This document shows, piece by piece, positions 34,046 to 43,378 of a stretch of 64,000 bases of DNA. The notes below the pieces were generated by a model, which saw only the letters and a list, made by a program, of their open reading frames with translations, made no database searches and was not told the origin of the DNA. The DNA lies in contig JAIETM010000004.1 of assembly GCA_019745155.1 (NCBI GenBank), forward strand, positions 124,001-188,000. The letters are read 5' to 3'. The position numbers and the translations under genes were made by a program. The DNA is from Chitinophagaceae bacterium. Lineage in GTDB: Bacteria > Bacteroidota > Bacteroidia > Chitinophagales > Chitinophagaceae. Every line of letters starts with the position of its first letter. The first letter of the stretch is position 1.

Positions 34046-35218
34046 CTATACCATGGGCCAGGTAAACTTGCTGCTTAATGCAATACGCTTTCCTGTTTCT
34101 TGTGATTTTCTTGCTGCTTCAATAATTTCCAATACATGCAAAGCATGTTCTGCCGCAATACGTGGCTCTGTGTTTTGAATCAATGATTCAGCCACTTTTG
34201 TGGCTCCTTCCTGCCATTGATACCCTTCTGCATTTTTTTGATGCAATACAGGTGGCTCTGACCACGATGTATCCAAGTACACACCATTCGGTTCCCAATC
34301 GTACCCAATTAAGCGCATATTCCCGTGTGTACCATAAATCTGAATAGAATGGAGGGTTTGATTAGTGGCTTCATGTCCATGTGGATCAAAATAATTGAAG
34401 CCGCACATCACATGACTGATCACTCCGTTGGCATGCGATAACAATACATGTGCATTGTCTTCAGCTACTACTGTAATCTTTCCCTTATCGTCTACCTGTC
34501 GCTCAGGTGTTACAATACTTGTCATAGCCATTACACTGGTAGCAGGACCCAATAATCCAGTAAGTGTAGCCATATTGTACACACCCAGATCAGGCATACT
34601 ACCGCCGCCTTGTTCATAGAAAAAAGCACTCCAGGTGGGCCCGGTATGTCCGTACTGCCCATGTGCAGCTGAAACCTTACCTAATTTACCATCCTGAATC
34701 GCTTTACTCATGAAAACAAATTGCGGACTATTCACCACTGCGGGTGCACCCCAGATGCGTAAGTTTTTTTGTTTGGCCAATTCAAACAAAGCTTTTCCTT
34801 CAGCATAAGTATTGGCCATTGGCTTTTCACTCCACACATGTTTGCCAGCAAGTAAAGCTTGCTTATTCAAAGCACCATGCGCTTGCATATCCGTAAGCGT
34901 AACAAGCATATCAAAGGGCACCCCTTTCAGCATCGCATCTATGCTTGCATACGTAGCAGCACCTACATTGTATTGCTTGTTCTGTGCAACAGCTCTTTCG
35001 TAACGAATGTCACAAAGACTTACGATTTTCACATGAGGTGAAGTTTGCAGATGCGGAATATAGCGATTGCTCACACTGCCACAACCAATGATGCCAACAC
35101 GTAGCACTTGGTTGGATTCTCCGGCCCACGATTCCAGTGACTGTAATAAAACAGCGGCACCTGCCATGGCTGTTCTCTGTAAAAAATCGGCTCTGGTAAT
35201 TGTTGAGGCCATACTCAT
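34046..35218 (-). CDS. Gfo/Idh/MocA-family oxidoreductase, exported form
   Basis: Encodes 390 residues. The N-terminus (about 32 residues, RADFLQRTAMAGAAVLL) looks like a signal of the Tat-like or standard type. The NAD(P)-binding motif VGIIGCGSVSNRY follows and the catalytic-domain signature WSEKPMANTYAEG is near residue 125. Members oxidise or epimerise sugars with a tightly bound nucleotide. Abutting genes on both sides (stop-start spacing of 0 and 1 base) place it in the core of the operon, next to the GMC enzyme, which suggests a shared redox step on released sugars. ATG at 35212 is an alternative start. Confidence 0.87.
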   Translation of the reverse strand: MSMASTITRADFLQRTAMAGAAVLLQSLESWAGESNQVLRVGIIGCGSVSNRYIPHLQTSPHVKIVSLCDIRYERAVAQNKQYNVGAATYASIDAMLKGVPFDMLVTLTDMQAHGALNKQALLAGKHVWSEKPMANTYAEGKALFELAKQKNLRIWGAPAVVNSPQFVFMSKAIQDGKLGKVSAAHGQYGHTGPTWSAFFYEQGGGSMPDLGVYNMATLTGLLGPATSVMAMTSIVTPERQVDDKGKITVVAEDNAHVLLSHANGVISHVMCGFNYFDPHGHEATNQTLHSIQIYGTHGNMRLIGYDWEPNGVYLDTSWSEPPVLHQKNAEGYQWQEGATKVAESLIQNTEPRIAAEHALHVLEIIEAARKSQETGKRIALSSKFTWPMV

Positions 35219-36058
35219 CTATTTGAATTGAAGATGTGCCAGTACAGGCAAATGATCTGATGGATATTTCAAATCATAGGAGTCCGTAATAGTGGCATAT
35301 TTCAGCACTGTAGCGGGAAAAGCTCGGTGTAAGAAGATATGATCAATCTGGCCATTGGGTTTTTCCTTGAAGCGGAAAGCATTCCATGTATCTGGATTAC
35401 CGTAAGGCTGCGCACACAAATTTCTAGCATGATCCATCACACTATTCAAGAACACCAATGGTGGATCTTCAGGTCTTACATTCAAATCGCCCATCAAGAC
35501 CAGCGGTATTTTCTTTTGTTGTTGCAAAGATTCAGCCAGTTGCCACAATTGCTTGGCAGATTCCAATCTTGCTTCCTTACCTACATGATCGAAATGGGTA
35601 TTCATTACCCAGATCAACTTTTTCGATTTTTTATGTTTGAACAAACCGTAAGTACAAATACGCTCTAATGCAGCATCCCATCCTTTGGAAGGCTTCTCCG
35701 GCGTAGGCGATAACCAAACAGTTTTTTGTTGCAGGCATTCATACAAATCTGCACGATACAGAATAGCTGAGTATTCACCTTTTTGCTGGCCATCATCTCT
35801 ATCCACACCAATCCATTGAAAATTTGGCAATGATTCCTGTAAATATTGCAATTGATGATGCAGTGCTTCCTGTACGCCTAAGAATTCCGGATCATGATAA
35901 CGAACCAATCCCGCCAAATGACCACGTCTAATCTCCCATTTGTTTTCACCATCGTTGGGTGAATCAAAACGGATGTTGTAGCTCATCACCACAGTTTTCA
36001 ACTGCGCTTGCACCAAGGAAGCAAACAAGACTGCCGTTACCAGTAAGAATTTTCTCAT
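35219..36058 (-). CDS. Exported endonuclease/exonuclease/phosphatase-fold hydrolase
   Basis: Encodes 279 residues with a signal peptide (to about 18, LVQAQ). EEP-fold catalytic set: SYNIRFD (Asn), GVQEAL (metal Glu), NTHFDHVGKEA (His), LMGDLNVRP (Asp-Asn) and the final SDHLPVLAH (Asp-His). The family includes DNases, sphingomyelinases and phosphodiesterases. An exported member between sugar-acting genes suggests removal of a phosphodiester substituent from the glycan rather than a nuclease role; this is inference. Confidence 0.85.
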   Translation of the reverse strand: MRKFLLVTAVLFASLVQAQLKTVVMSYNIRFDSPNDGENKWEIRRGHLAGLVRYHDPEFLGVQEALHHQLQYLQESLPNFQWIGVDRDDGQQKGEYSAILYRADLYECLQQKTVWLSPTPEKPSKGWDAALERICTYGLFKHKKSKKLIWVMNTHFDHVGKEARLESAKQLWQLAESLQQQKKIPLVLMGDLNVRPEDPPLVFLNSVMDHARNLCAQPYGNPDTWNAFRFKEKPNGQIDHIFLHRAFPATVLKYATITDSYDLKYPSDHLPVLAHLQFK

Positions 36059-36066
36059 CGGGGATA

Positions 36067-37479
36067 TTATTTAGTTGTAGTTGTTGGAAAAACAAAACCA
36101 AGTTTCTTTAATCCGTTCTGCACATCCGGAATTTGCATGAACAATTTCCAGATAAGTTGGGTACGATGGTTTTCAATCATCACTACAATAGGGCCTTGGT
36201 CAATCGCCAAATGTGATTTCGCATACCAGTTATGATGAATACTGAATCCATCCACAAAGCCATAAGGGCTCCATATCTTATTACCCAGCTCCTCATAAAA
36301 ATAACGCATGGCTTGCATACTTTCCTTAGGCGTAAATGGTAGAGATGCAATAGCTGCTGTTGGTTGAATGACGCCCATATCTACTTCAGGGCAATGTGCT
36401 ACATAACCTTTGTAACTATCGCCTGCAGTTAGCCCCCAGCAGAACTCACTGTATCCTTTGTATTTTTTAGGATTCTCTATGCAATACGCACGATTGATCA
36501 GTGTATGGTTTCTGGCCTGCTCAAAATAATCTATACCCAAACTATCTTTTAGTCCGATAGGATTAACACCCATGAATGTGTATTGCTCAAAGAAAAGCGG
36601 ACCACCTTTATCAAAATTGCCCAGTGGCAAAGTATACCCATAGTAAGATTTCCCATTTTTAAACCCACTACTGCCGGCCCATGTACCATCATAAACGGCT
36701 TTACTAATGCCATGCCTGGGTGATGCAGCCGCCAGCACATAGGTGATCAAACATTCATTCCAACCCCAGATGGGAAAATTCATATCGAAGCCGTTATTGG
36801 GACTCCAATGCCAGTACAATTTATTTTCACCATTGGTATGCCAGTTCCAGTTAGATGCGCCCCACATCTGATCCACTCTTTTGCGTAAGTATTTTTCAAT
36901 GGTATTGTCTTTGTTGAAATATTCTTTCGCACAGAGAAAGCCCATAAGTAGATAAGATGTTTCCACCAAGTCAGCACCGTCATCCAAACGATCGAATGGA
37001 ATGGCTTTGCCTGTTTTACCATCCATAAAATGTGGGTAGATACCATGGTACGCATCTGCTCGAATGAGAAAATCAGCAATCTTGATCAGTCGTTTTACCG
37101 CAGTATCTCTGCCAATCCAGCCGCGTTCTACTGCAACAATTGTACTTAGGATACCAAAGCCCGTTCCACCAATGGCACATGCTTCTTCGCCAAAAGTGGT
37201 TGTACTCAGATTAGGTTCATCCCAAGCTTCATTGATATAATCCCAGTAATAACGTGCTTTCACGGTATTGCTTCTTTCACGTGCCAATCCGCTAACAGGG
37301 TGCGCATAATGCCAGAAAAAACGAAAGGTTTGTCTTTGCACGGTTTCCATCAATGCCTCATCACTCAAACCCTTGATCACACCAACTGGCGCAATACTAT
37401 TTTTATCCTTGCTATTTAGCTGGGCCGATGTCATCAACACACAACAAGAAGCCAACAATACACAGAACACTTGTTTCAT
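36067..37479 (-). CDS. GH144-like endo-beta-1,2-glucanase (copy 1)
   Basis: Encodes 470 residues from ATG 37479; the frame runs up to 37515 but the signal peptide (MKQVFCVLLASCCVLMTSAQ) begins at 37479, 4 bases after the upstream stop. The catalytic (alpha/alpha)6 barrel of the glucoamylase-like PF10091/GH144 family shows TFRFFWHYAHPVSGLARER, IGGTGFGI, YWHWSPNNGFDMNFP, CWGLTAGDS and HLAIDQGPIVVMIENHR. Characterised GH144 from Chitinophaga cuts beta-1,2-glucan to sophoro-oligosaccharides. Compared with its two neighbours it has an extra loop after the RER motif (about 20 residues, YYWDYINEAWDEP). Periplasmic. Confidence 0.88.
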   Translation of the reverse strand: MKQVFCVLLASCCVLMTSAQLNSKDKNSIAPVGVIKGLSDEALMETVQRQTFRFFWHYAHPVSGLARERSNTVKARYYWDYINEAWDEPNLSTTTFGEEACAIGGTGFGILSTIVAVERGWIGRDTAVKRLIKIADFLIRADAYHGIYPHFMDGKTGKAIPFDRLDDGADLVETSYLLMGFLCAKEYFNKDNTIEKYLRKRVDQMWGASNWNWHTNGENKLYWHWSPNNGFDMNFPIWGWNECLITYVLAAASPRHGISKAVYDGTWAGSSGFKNGKSYYGYTLPLGNFDKGGPLFFEQYTFMGVNPIGLKDSLGIDYFEQARNHTLINRAYCIENPKKYKGYSEFCWGLTAGDSYKGYVAHCPEVDMGVIQPTAAIASLPFTPKESMQAMRYFYEELGNKIWSPYGFVDGFSIHHNWYAKSHLAIDQGPIVVMIENHRTQLIWKLFMQIPDVQNGLKKLGFVFPTTTTK

Positions 37480-37483
37480 GTAC

Positions 37484-38815
37484 TTATTTTTTAATCCAAG
37501 GACTTTCAAAACCAAGTTTGGTTAACCCGTTTTGTATTTCCGGACAACTCATGAATAATTTCCACAACAAACCAGTACGATAGTTTTCAATCATCACAAT
37601 GATTGGGCCCTGATCAATCGCCAGATGCGATGCAGCAACCCAGTTTTGTGATTCATTGTATGCATCCACAAAACCATAAGGCGACCACAACTGATTACCC
37701 TTGGTAAAATAGAAATGTTTTAAAGCCTGCATGCTGTACTCAGGCGTATATGGAAATGCGCTCAATGCAGCAGTTGGCGTAATGGTGCCATTGTCTTCTG
37801 TAGGCGAATGTGCAGCGTATCCATTGTAAGTATCACTAGCAGTTAACCCCCAAGCATTCACACCATAACCTTTGAAACCATTGGGGTTACGGATACAATG
37901 TTCTCTGTTGATGAGTGTATGATTCCTGTTCTGTTCCCAATAATCTGCATAGCGATCTTTCAATCCGCGCGGATCCAGTCCCAGAAAAGAATAATGTGAG
38001 AAGAATAATGGTCCACCATAATCAAAACCCAATGGCAGCTTATTACCATAAAAGCTTTTGCCATTTTTAAAGAAATTACTTTCAGCCCAGCCGCGGTGAT
38101 AGACCGCACTGCTCACCGGATATTTTTCGCCACTTGCTGCCAACACATACATAATGAGGCATTCATTAAAGCCGCGTACCGGAAAATTCATCGCCCAACC
38201 ATTGTTGGGACTCCAATGCCAGTACAACACTTCTTGTCCGCCATTGGTGAACCAATTCCATTCAATATCATTCCACAGCCAACCGATGCGGCTGCACAAT
38301 TCACGTTCAGTTTGGGTATTAGCAGTAAAATATTGTCGGGCACAAAGCAGGCCTTGAAACAAATAACTTGTCTCAACCAAATCTGCACCATCGTCTTTTC
38401 TGCTGAAAGGAATGGTTTTTCCAGTTGCACCATTCAGCCAATGCGGGAAAACACCATGATAGGCATCTGATTTCAATAAAAAGTTCACCATTTTCAGCAG
38501 ATGCTTTGCTGCAGTATCTCTGCTGATCCATTTTCTTTCTACGGCTACAATAGTAGCCATGATGCCGAATCCTGTTCCACCGGTGGTTACTACTTCATCG
38601 CTATAACCAAAAGACGTATTGCTTCGCTCTCTGGACATACCGCTTACCGGATGTGCAAAATCCCAGAAATAGCGAAAGGTTTGCAACTGCACTGCATCCA
38701 GCAAAGCACTGTCTGACAAATTTTTCTGCAATGGCAATGGCGGTATACCCTTCTGCTGTTGTGCTGCAACAGGAATCATGGCAACCATGCAGATCAGTAT
38801 GAGTAGTTGTCGCAT
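37484..38815 (-). CDS. GH144-like endo-beta-1,2-glucanase (copy 2)
   Basis: Encodes 443 residues with a signal peptide (to about 19, IPVAAQQ). It carries the same family blocks as copies 1 and 3: TFRYFWDFAHPVSGMSRER, TTGGTGFGIMA, YWHWSPNNGWAMNFP, AWGLTASDT and HLAIDQGPIIVMIENYR. This is the minimal form, without the loop of copy 1 or the extra N-terminal domain of copy 3. The gene lies 1 base from copy 3 and 4 bases from copy 1. Confidence 0.88.
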   Translation of the reverse strand: MRQLLILICMVAMIPVAAQQQKGIPPLPLQKNLSDSALLDAVQLQTFRYFWDFAHPVSGMSRERSNTSFGYSDEVVTTGGTGFGIMATIVAVERKWISRDTAAKHLLKMVNFLLKSDAYHGVFPHWLNGATGKTIPFSRKDDGADLVETSYLFQGLLCARQYFTANTQTERELCSRIGWLWNDIEWNWFTNGGQEVLYWHWSPNNGWAMNFPVRGFNECLIMYVLAASGEKYPVSSAVYHRGWAESNFFKNGKSFYGNKLPLGFDYGGPLFFSHYSFLGLDPRGLKDRYADYWEQNRNHTLINREHCIRNPNGFKGYGVNAWGLTASDTYNGYAAHSPTEDNGTITPTAALSAFPYTPEYSMQALKHFYFTKGNQLWSPYGFVDAYNESQNWVAASHLAIDQGPIIVMIENYRTGLLWKLFMSCPEIQNGLTKLGFESPWIKK

Positions 38816-38816
38816 A

Positions 38817-40475
38817 TCAAAGATTTGGACCTGTGAAACCCAATTTGCGCATACCTGCTTTTACTTCAGGTGCGCTCATGAATAAATTCCAGATCAGTTG
38901 AGATCGATGGTTTTCAATCATCACTACTATCGGACCCTGATCAATCGCCAGAAAAGAATCTGCGAACCATGGATTACCCAAGTGAAATGCATCTACAAAA
39001 CCATAATCTTTCCAAATTTTATCGCCCAGCTTGTAATAAAAGAAACGCAATGCTGCCATAGATGCATTTGGCGTAAAAGGCATGGATGATAATGCCGCTG
39101 TTGGTGCGATGACACCCACATCATTGGTAGGTGAACTAGCTGTGTAACCACCAGGAATATCACTGGCGGTTAAACCCCAGCATTGATCACTGTAACCAAC
39201 CTGGCTACGCGGATTGGCTTTGCAATATTCAAAATTGATGCGGCTATGATTCACTACCTGATCCTGATAATTGGCATAAGCATCTACTAAACCAGTGGGA
39301 TTAATACCTAAAAAGCTATAATGACTAAAGAACAATGGTCCGCCAAGATTAGGCCCTAATGGAAGCGTTATATTGTAGTAAGGATTACCATTGCGCATAG
39401 TGCCATCTTTTGCCCATCCCTGATCATAGACTGTTTTAGGAATTGTAAATGTTGTGGAACTTGCTGCAAGCACATAGGTAATCAAGCATTCATTCCAGCC
39501 GCGAATGGGCAGGTTCATATCCCAAGCGAAATTGGGGCTCCAGTGCCAATACAATACCTGCTCATTGTTTTTACGAAACCAACTCCACTCAACTGCATTG
39601 TAGATTGTATTGATATCATTCCGCAAATTGGTTTCAGCAGTACCAGCATCATTAAAATACTGACGCGCTGTAATCAAGCCCATCATGAGAAAACTTGTCT
39701 CTACCAAATCGGCTCCATTATCTTTTGCACTGAAGGGCACAACTACTCCGGTTGTTCCATTCAACCAATGCGGAAACGCTCCGTGAAATTTCTGAGCAGT
39801 GTTTTTGAGAAAGCCTACCACAGTCTGCATTCTGGTGAGTGCTTGAGCACGTGTGATAAAACCCCGCTCTACTGCTGCAGGTATGGCCATGATACCAAAG
39901 CCGGAACCACCCGTGGTTACTACATCACCGGAAGTGTTTCTTTCACGCGCCAAGCCACTAACCGGATGTGCAAAATCCCAGAAATAACGAAAGGTTTGTC
40001 TTTGCACAAGGGTTAGCAAGGCATCATCCGTAATACGCGCGAACTTATCTGTGGAATCTATTTGTGTATAGAGATTGATGGTTGTAGGTGATGTTAATCT
40101 GCCTCCAGACTTTGATTGAAGTCCCGTACCGATAACCAATGAATAACGACTCAAGAAATCAAGCGCTGCAGATGGTTGTACAATCAATACACTATCGCCG
40201 GAAGCATAGTCAACTGAATATGGCACGGTAACAGCGGATGCTGTATTCAGCTTAATGGCACCATTCACGGTAGTACGATTGATGGGTGCCTGAAACCCCA
40301 AACGGATAACCGGATTGGGTTTCACATGCACATAGCTGGTTACACCCGTACTGCCATCAACAGACCATGATTGAATAGAGAAATTGACAGGCGTTACCGG
40401 TGTACTTGGTTGATCTGCCGGTTTTTTAGAACAAGCAGTCAGCAACAACAAAAAAATCCAACTCAGTTTACGCAT
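38817..40475 (-). CDS. GH144-like lipoprotein with N-terminal Ig-like domain (copy 3)
   Basis: Encodes 552 residues. A lipoprotein signal (LLLLTAC, Cys near residue 15) predicts membrane anchoring, perhaps at the cell surface. Residues about 30-140 form an Ig-like domain of the SbsA/Big_5 type (LGFQAPINRTTVNGAIKLN, then YSLVIGTGLQSKSGG). The GH144 domain follows, with TFRYFWDFAHPVSGLARER, YWHWSPNFAWDMNLP, CWGLTASDI and FLAIDQGPIVVMIENHR. As the anchored copy it could make the first cuts in the long polymer before import through SusCD, leaving the soluble copies to act inside. Confidence 0.88.
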   Translation of the reverse strand: MRKLSWIFLLLLTACSKKPADQPSTPVTPVNFSIQSWSVDGSTGVTSYVHVKPNPVIRLGFQAPINRTTVNGAIKLNTASAVTVPYSVDYASGDSVLIVQPSAALDFLSRYSLVIGTGLQSKSGGRLTSPTTINLYTQIDSTDKFARITDDALLTLVQRQTFRYFWDFAHPVSGLARERNTSGDVVTTGGSGFGIMAIPAAVERGFITRAQALTRMQTVVGFLKNTAQKFHGAFPHWLNGTTGVVVPFSAKDNGADLVETSFLMMGLITARQYFNDAGTAETNLRNDINTIYNAVEWSWFRKNNEQVLYWHWSPNFAWDMNLPIRGWNECLITYVLAASSTTFTIPKTVYDQGWAKDGTMRNGNPYYNITLPLGPNLGGPLFFSHYSFLGINPTGLVDAYANYQDQVVNHSRINFEYCKANPRSQVGYSDQCWGLTASDIPGGYTASSPTNDVGVIAPTAALSSMPFTPNASMAALRFFYYKLGDKIWKDYGFVDAFHLGNPWFADSFLAIDQGPIVVMIENHRSQLIWNLFMSAPEVKAGMRKLGFTGPNL

Positions 40476-40483
40476 GATGAGTA

Positions 40484-41935
40484 TTAATAAACCAAGGTGT
40501 TAATAGAATGCGGCAATGCCATTGTCTTTGCAGCTTTACCATTTACCCAGAGATAATATTCAGTAGGCTTATTGCTTTGATTCATCACAATCACAACCGT
40601 TTTACCATCGGGGTTCTTAAATGCAGTGGTCAATAACTGACTTCTGCTTGCAGCACTGATGATACGCTTTGCACCTGGCTGAATGAACTTGGAAAAATGG
40701 CCGATATAATAATATGCATTGGTGTAGATCAGTGAGCCTGTTCTTGTATCGCCATGCACAGGTGCAAAACAAAAATTCTGTACGTGATTGGGACCGCCCG
40801 TTTCATCCAAAATGATATTCCAATCGGTGAAGCCAGTCATGCCGTTATTGAAATCATTGATCATAGAACGACCGTATTCTTCACCCAATACCCAAGCATT
40901 ATAACGGGTAGAATCAAAACTCTCTGCACAGCCTTCTGTGAAGAAGATATTTTTATCCGGAAAAGCTTCCTGTACTCTTCTGATATTATCGTACATCGGT
41001 GTACCACCACTCCAGTCCTCATACCAATGGAAGCCAATACCCCAGATATACTTTGCTGCTTCAGGATCTTTGAAATAAGTCTGCGCACGCTGATACATCA
41101 GGTCGCGGTTATGATCCCACACAATGATTTTCTTATCCTTGAATCCTGATTTGTGCATAACAGGACCCAAATGGTTCTTTAAGAAATCTCTTTCTTCTTC
41201 TGCTGTATAAATACAGCTTTCCCATTTCTGCGTAGCCATCGGCTCATTTTGAATAGAGATACCCCAAACAGGCACACCTTCTTTTTCATACGCCTGAATA
41301 AACTTCACATAATAGTTGGCCCAGCTATCGTAATAATCTGGCTTCAATTTACCACCGCGCAGCATGTCATTATTGCTCTTCATGAATGCAGGTGGACTCC
41401 ATGGGCTTGCGAACAGAGTTAACTTACCACCCGCGGCTGCCATGGCTTTTTTAATGAAGGGGATCTTGAACTTTTTATCATGTGCAATATCGAAACTGCT
41501 CAGTTCCTTATCGCCTTCCTTCACATAGGTATACATATCACTGCTAAAATCGCAGCTATTGATATTGGTTCTGGCTACTGTATAACCGATACCCTTTTCT
41601 TTACTGAAGAAAGCATCCAATACTTCTTGCTGCTTTGCTTCAGGTAATTTGAAAAAAGTTTCTGCAGAAGCATCTGTTAATGCAGCACCAATACCTAAAT
41701 AAGATTGAAAGGTTTTGTCCGGATCAACGAAAACACAAACCTGGGTTTCTACCGGCTGACCCATGTCTTCAAACTGCAAAGTATCATTCAGACTTAACCG
41801 GAGATTGGTACTGTCTGCAGTTGTATATACTGTTACAGCACTACTAGGTTGCGAGGCATTGTTTACTGCTGTTGATTGATTCTGCTGACAAGCCATCATG
41901 CTGAGTGCAAAGCCAGCTACGAATAGTTTTTTCAT
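40484..41935 (-). CDS. GH30 glycoside hydrolase lipoprotein
   Basis: Encodes 483 residues from ATG 41935; the frame extends to 42043, but the lipoprotein signal (MKKLFVAGFALSMMAC) starts at 41935. A GH30 (beta/alpha)8 barrel with beta-side domain: acid/base Glu in WGISIQNEPMATQ, nucleophile Glu in NIFFTEGCAESF, early GIGAALTDASAE and SPWSPPAFMKSN. GH30 members of this type act as endo- or exo-beta-1,6-glucanases or glucosylceramidases. With GH144 neighbours, cleavage of beta-1,6 branches is the likely job. Confidence 0.9.
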   Translation of the reverse strand: MKKLFVAGFALSMMACQQNQSTAVNNASQPSSAVTVYTTADSTNLRLSLNDTLQFEDMGQPVETQVCVFVDPDKTFQSYLGIGAALTDASAETFFKLPEAKQQEVLDAFFSKEKGIGYTVARTNINSCDFSSDMYTYVKEGDKELSSFDIAHDKKFKIPFIKKAMAAAGGKLTLFASPWSPPAFMKSNNDMLRGGKLKPDYYDSWANYYVKFIQAYEKEGVPVWGISIQNEPMATQKWESCIYTAEEERDFLKNHLGPVMHKSGFKDKKIIVWDHNRDLMYQRAQTYFKDPEAAKYIWGIGFHWYEDWSGGTPMYDNIRRVQEAFPDKNIFFTEGCAESFDSTRYNAWVLGEEYGRSMINDFNNGMTGFTDWNIILDETGGPNHVQNFCFAPVHGDTRTGSLIYTNAYYYIGHFSKFIQPGAKRIISAASRSQLLTTAFKNPDGKTVVIVMNQSNKPTEYYLWVNGKAAKTMALPHSINTLVY

Positions 41936-41945
41936 ATTCCTTGTT

Positions 41946-43376
41946 TTACCAGATATAAGTGGCCACATCGCCTGCAGCGAGTGTGGTAGTAACCCATTTA
42001 CCATTGTGCTTGATATTGAAAGTAGATGAGCGGCTGCCATCATTCAATACAATCAAGACCTTTTTGCCATCAGGTCTTTTGAAGCAGACATTATAGAGCG
42101 TACCGGGCAATGTGCTATTGATTCTAATAGAACCAGCCGGCACAAACTTGGATGCTTGTGCTACAATATAATAGCTGACATTTCTTGTTACGTTGGAGCC
42201 ATTGATGGTTAGCGCCCCCTTACACTTGCTGCAACCACCGGGTGTATAAGGACGGAAGCTAGGATCATTGGCCAGATTCCATTCCAACGCCACTTTACTC
42301 CAGTTGCGCATACTGCCGATAATGACATTACGCATATGCCAGATCAGGTCGCCACCAAAATCACCATCTGCGCTGGTCCATTGTTCAGTGAAATACAAAT
42401 TCTTATCAGGATGCGCATTTCTTACAGTTGACATCGCAGAAATATCACCCGCATACAAATGAAATGCACTGCCATCAATAAACTGTTTGGCGCCTGCATC
42501 GTTGAGGATGGTAATAGGATAATTCGGATTATCGCAGTTATGATCCCAGATAATAATTTTTGTATTCAGGTTGGCTGAACGAAAAGCAGGGCCCAGATGA
42601 TTCTTTACGAAATCAGCCTGCTGTGCTGCTGACATCACCATGCTGGGATTATTACCTCCGTGCTGTGGTTCATTCTGCACAGTAACTGCATCAATCGTGA
42701 TGCCTCTGGCCTTCATCGCTTGAATGTATTTCACAAAGTATTGTGCGTATACGCTATAATACTGTGGTAATAGTGAACCGCCGATACTGCTGTTATTGTC
42801 TTTCATCCATACAGGTGCACTCCATGGTGATGCAAGAATTTTGATATTTGGATTGATCGCCAATATCTGCTTCAAAACCGGAACTACATTCACCGTATCA
42901 AATGACAAACTAAATTGTGCTAATGTAGGATCTGTTTGCCCGGATGGTAAATCATTATAACTAAACACAGCACTACTCAAATCCGATGCGCCCAAACTAA
43001 CGCGCAGATAGCTGATACCGATACTATTGGCACTATTACCAAATAATTCATTCAGTAGATTGGCACGATCAGTTGCAATCATATCATTGATCAGCTGCGC
43101 ACTACCGCCAGTTAATGTATAACCAAAGCCATCAACAGTTTGATATTGTGTAGTGGTATCAATATCAATTGTTGGATTTGTATTCGAACTTGTACCAAAA
43201 GACAAAACAGTTGATTGCTGCTTCAGCAGTACAGACTGATCCGGCTTGGTTAACCACATCGCTACATCATTGGTGCCTGTAGTTGGCGTCTCAACCGGCT
43301 TTTTTTGGCCACATGCTACATTCATCAGCATGGCAGCACTCGCAATAAGAGAAAATAGTTTTTGATTGCTTAACAT
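41946..43376 (-). CDS. GH30 glycoside hydrolase lipoprotein, second copy
   Basis: Encodes 476 residues with a lipobox (AMLMNVAC, Cys near 22). GH30 blocks are present: DGFGYTLTGGSAQL, SPWSAPVWMKDN, acid/base Glu in VTVQNEPQHGG and nucleophile Glu in NLYFTEQWTSA. The C-terminal beta domain closes with VLIVLNDGSRSS. It is a diverged paralogue of the next gene and may prefer a different linkage or chain position. Starts 2 bases after the CRTAC-like gene. Confidence 0.9.
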   Translation of the reverse strand: MLSNQKLFSLIASAAMLMNVACGQKKPVETPTTGTNDVAMWLTKPDQSVLLKQQSTVLSFGTSSNTNPTIDIDTTTQYQTVDGFGYTLTGGSAQLINDMIATDRANLLNELFGNSANSIGISYLRVSLGASDLSSAVFSYNDLPSGQTDPTLAQFSLSFDTVNVVPVLKQILAINPNIKILASPWSAPVWMKDNNSSIGGSLLPQYYSVYAQYFVKYIQAMKARGITIDAVTVQNEPQHGGNNPSMVMSAAQQADFVKNHLGPAFRSANLNTKIIIWDHNCDNPNYPITILNDAGAKQFIDGSAFHLYAGDISAMSTVRNAHPDKNLYFTEQWTSADGDFGGDLIWHMRNVIIGSMRNWSKVALEWNLANDPSFRPYTPGGCSKCKGALTINGSNVTRNVSYYIVAQASKFVPAGSIRINSTLPGTLYNVCFKRPDGKKVLIVLNDGSRSSTFNIKHNGKWVTTTLAAGDVATYIW

Positions 43377-43378
43377 AA

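Noticed and set aside
38096-38470. Open frame on the + strand antisense to GH144 copy 2
   Set aside because: Similar shadow frames appear over the paralogous copies because the coding sequence is conserved; no signal, motif or ribosome site.
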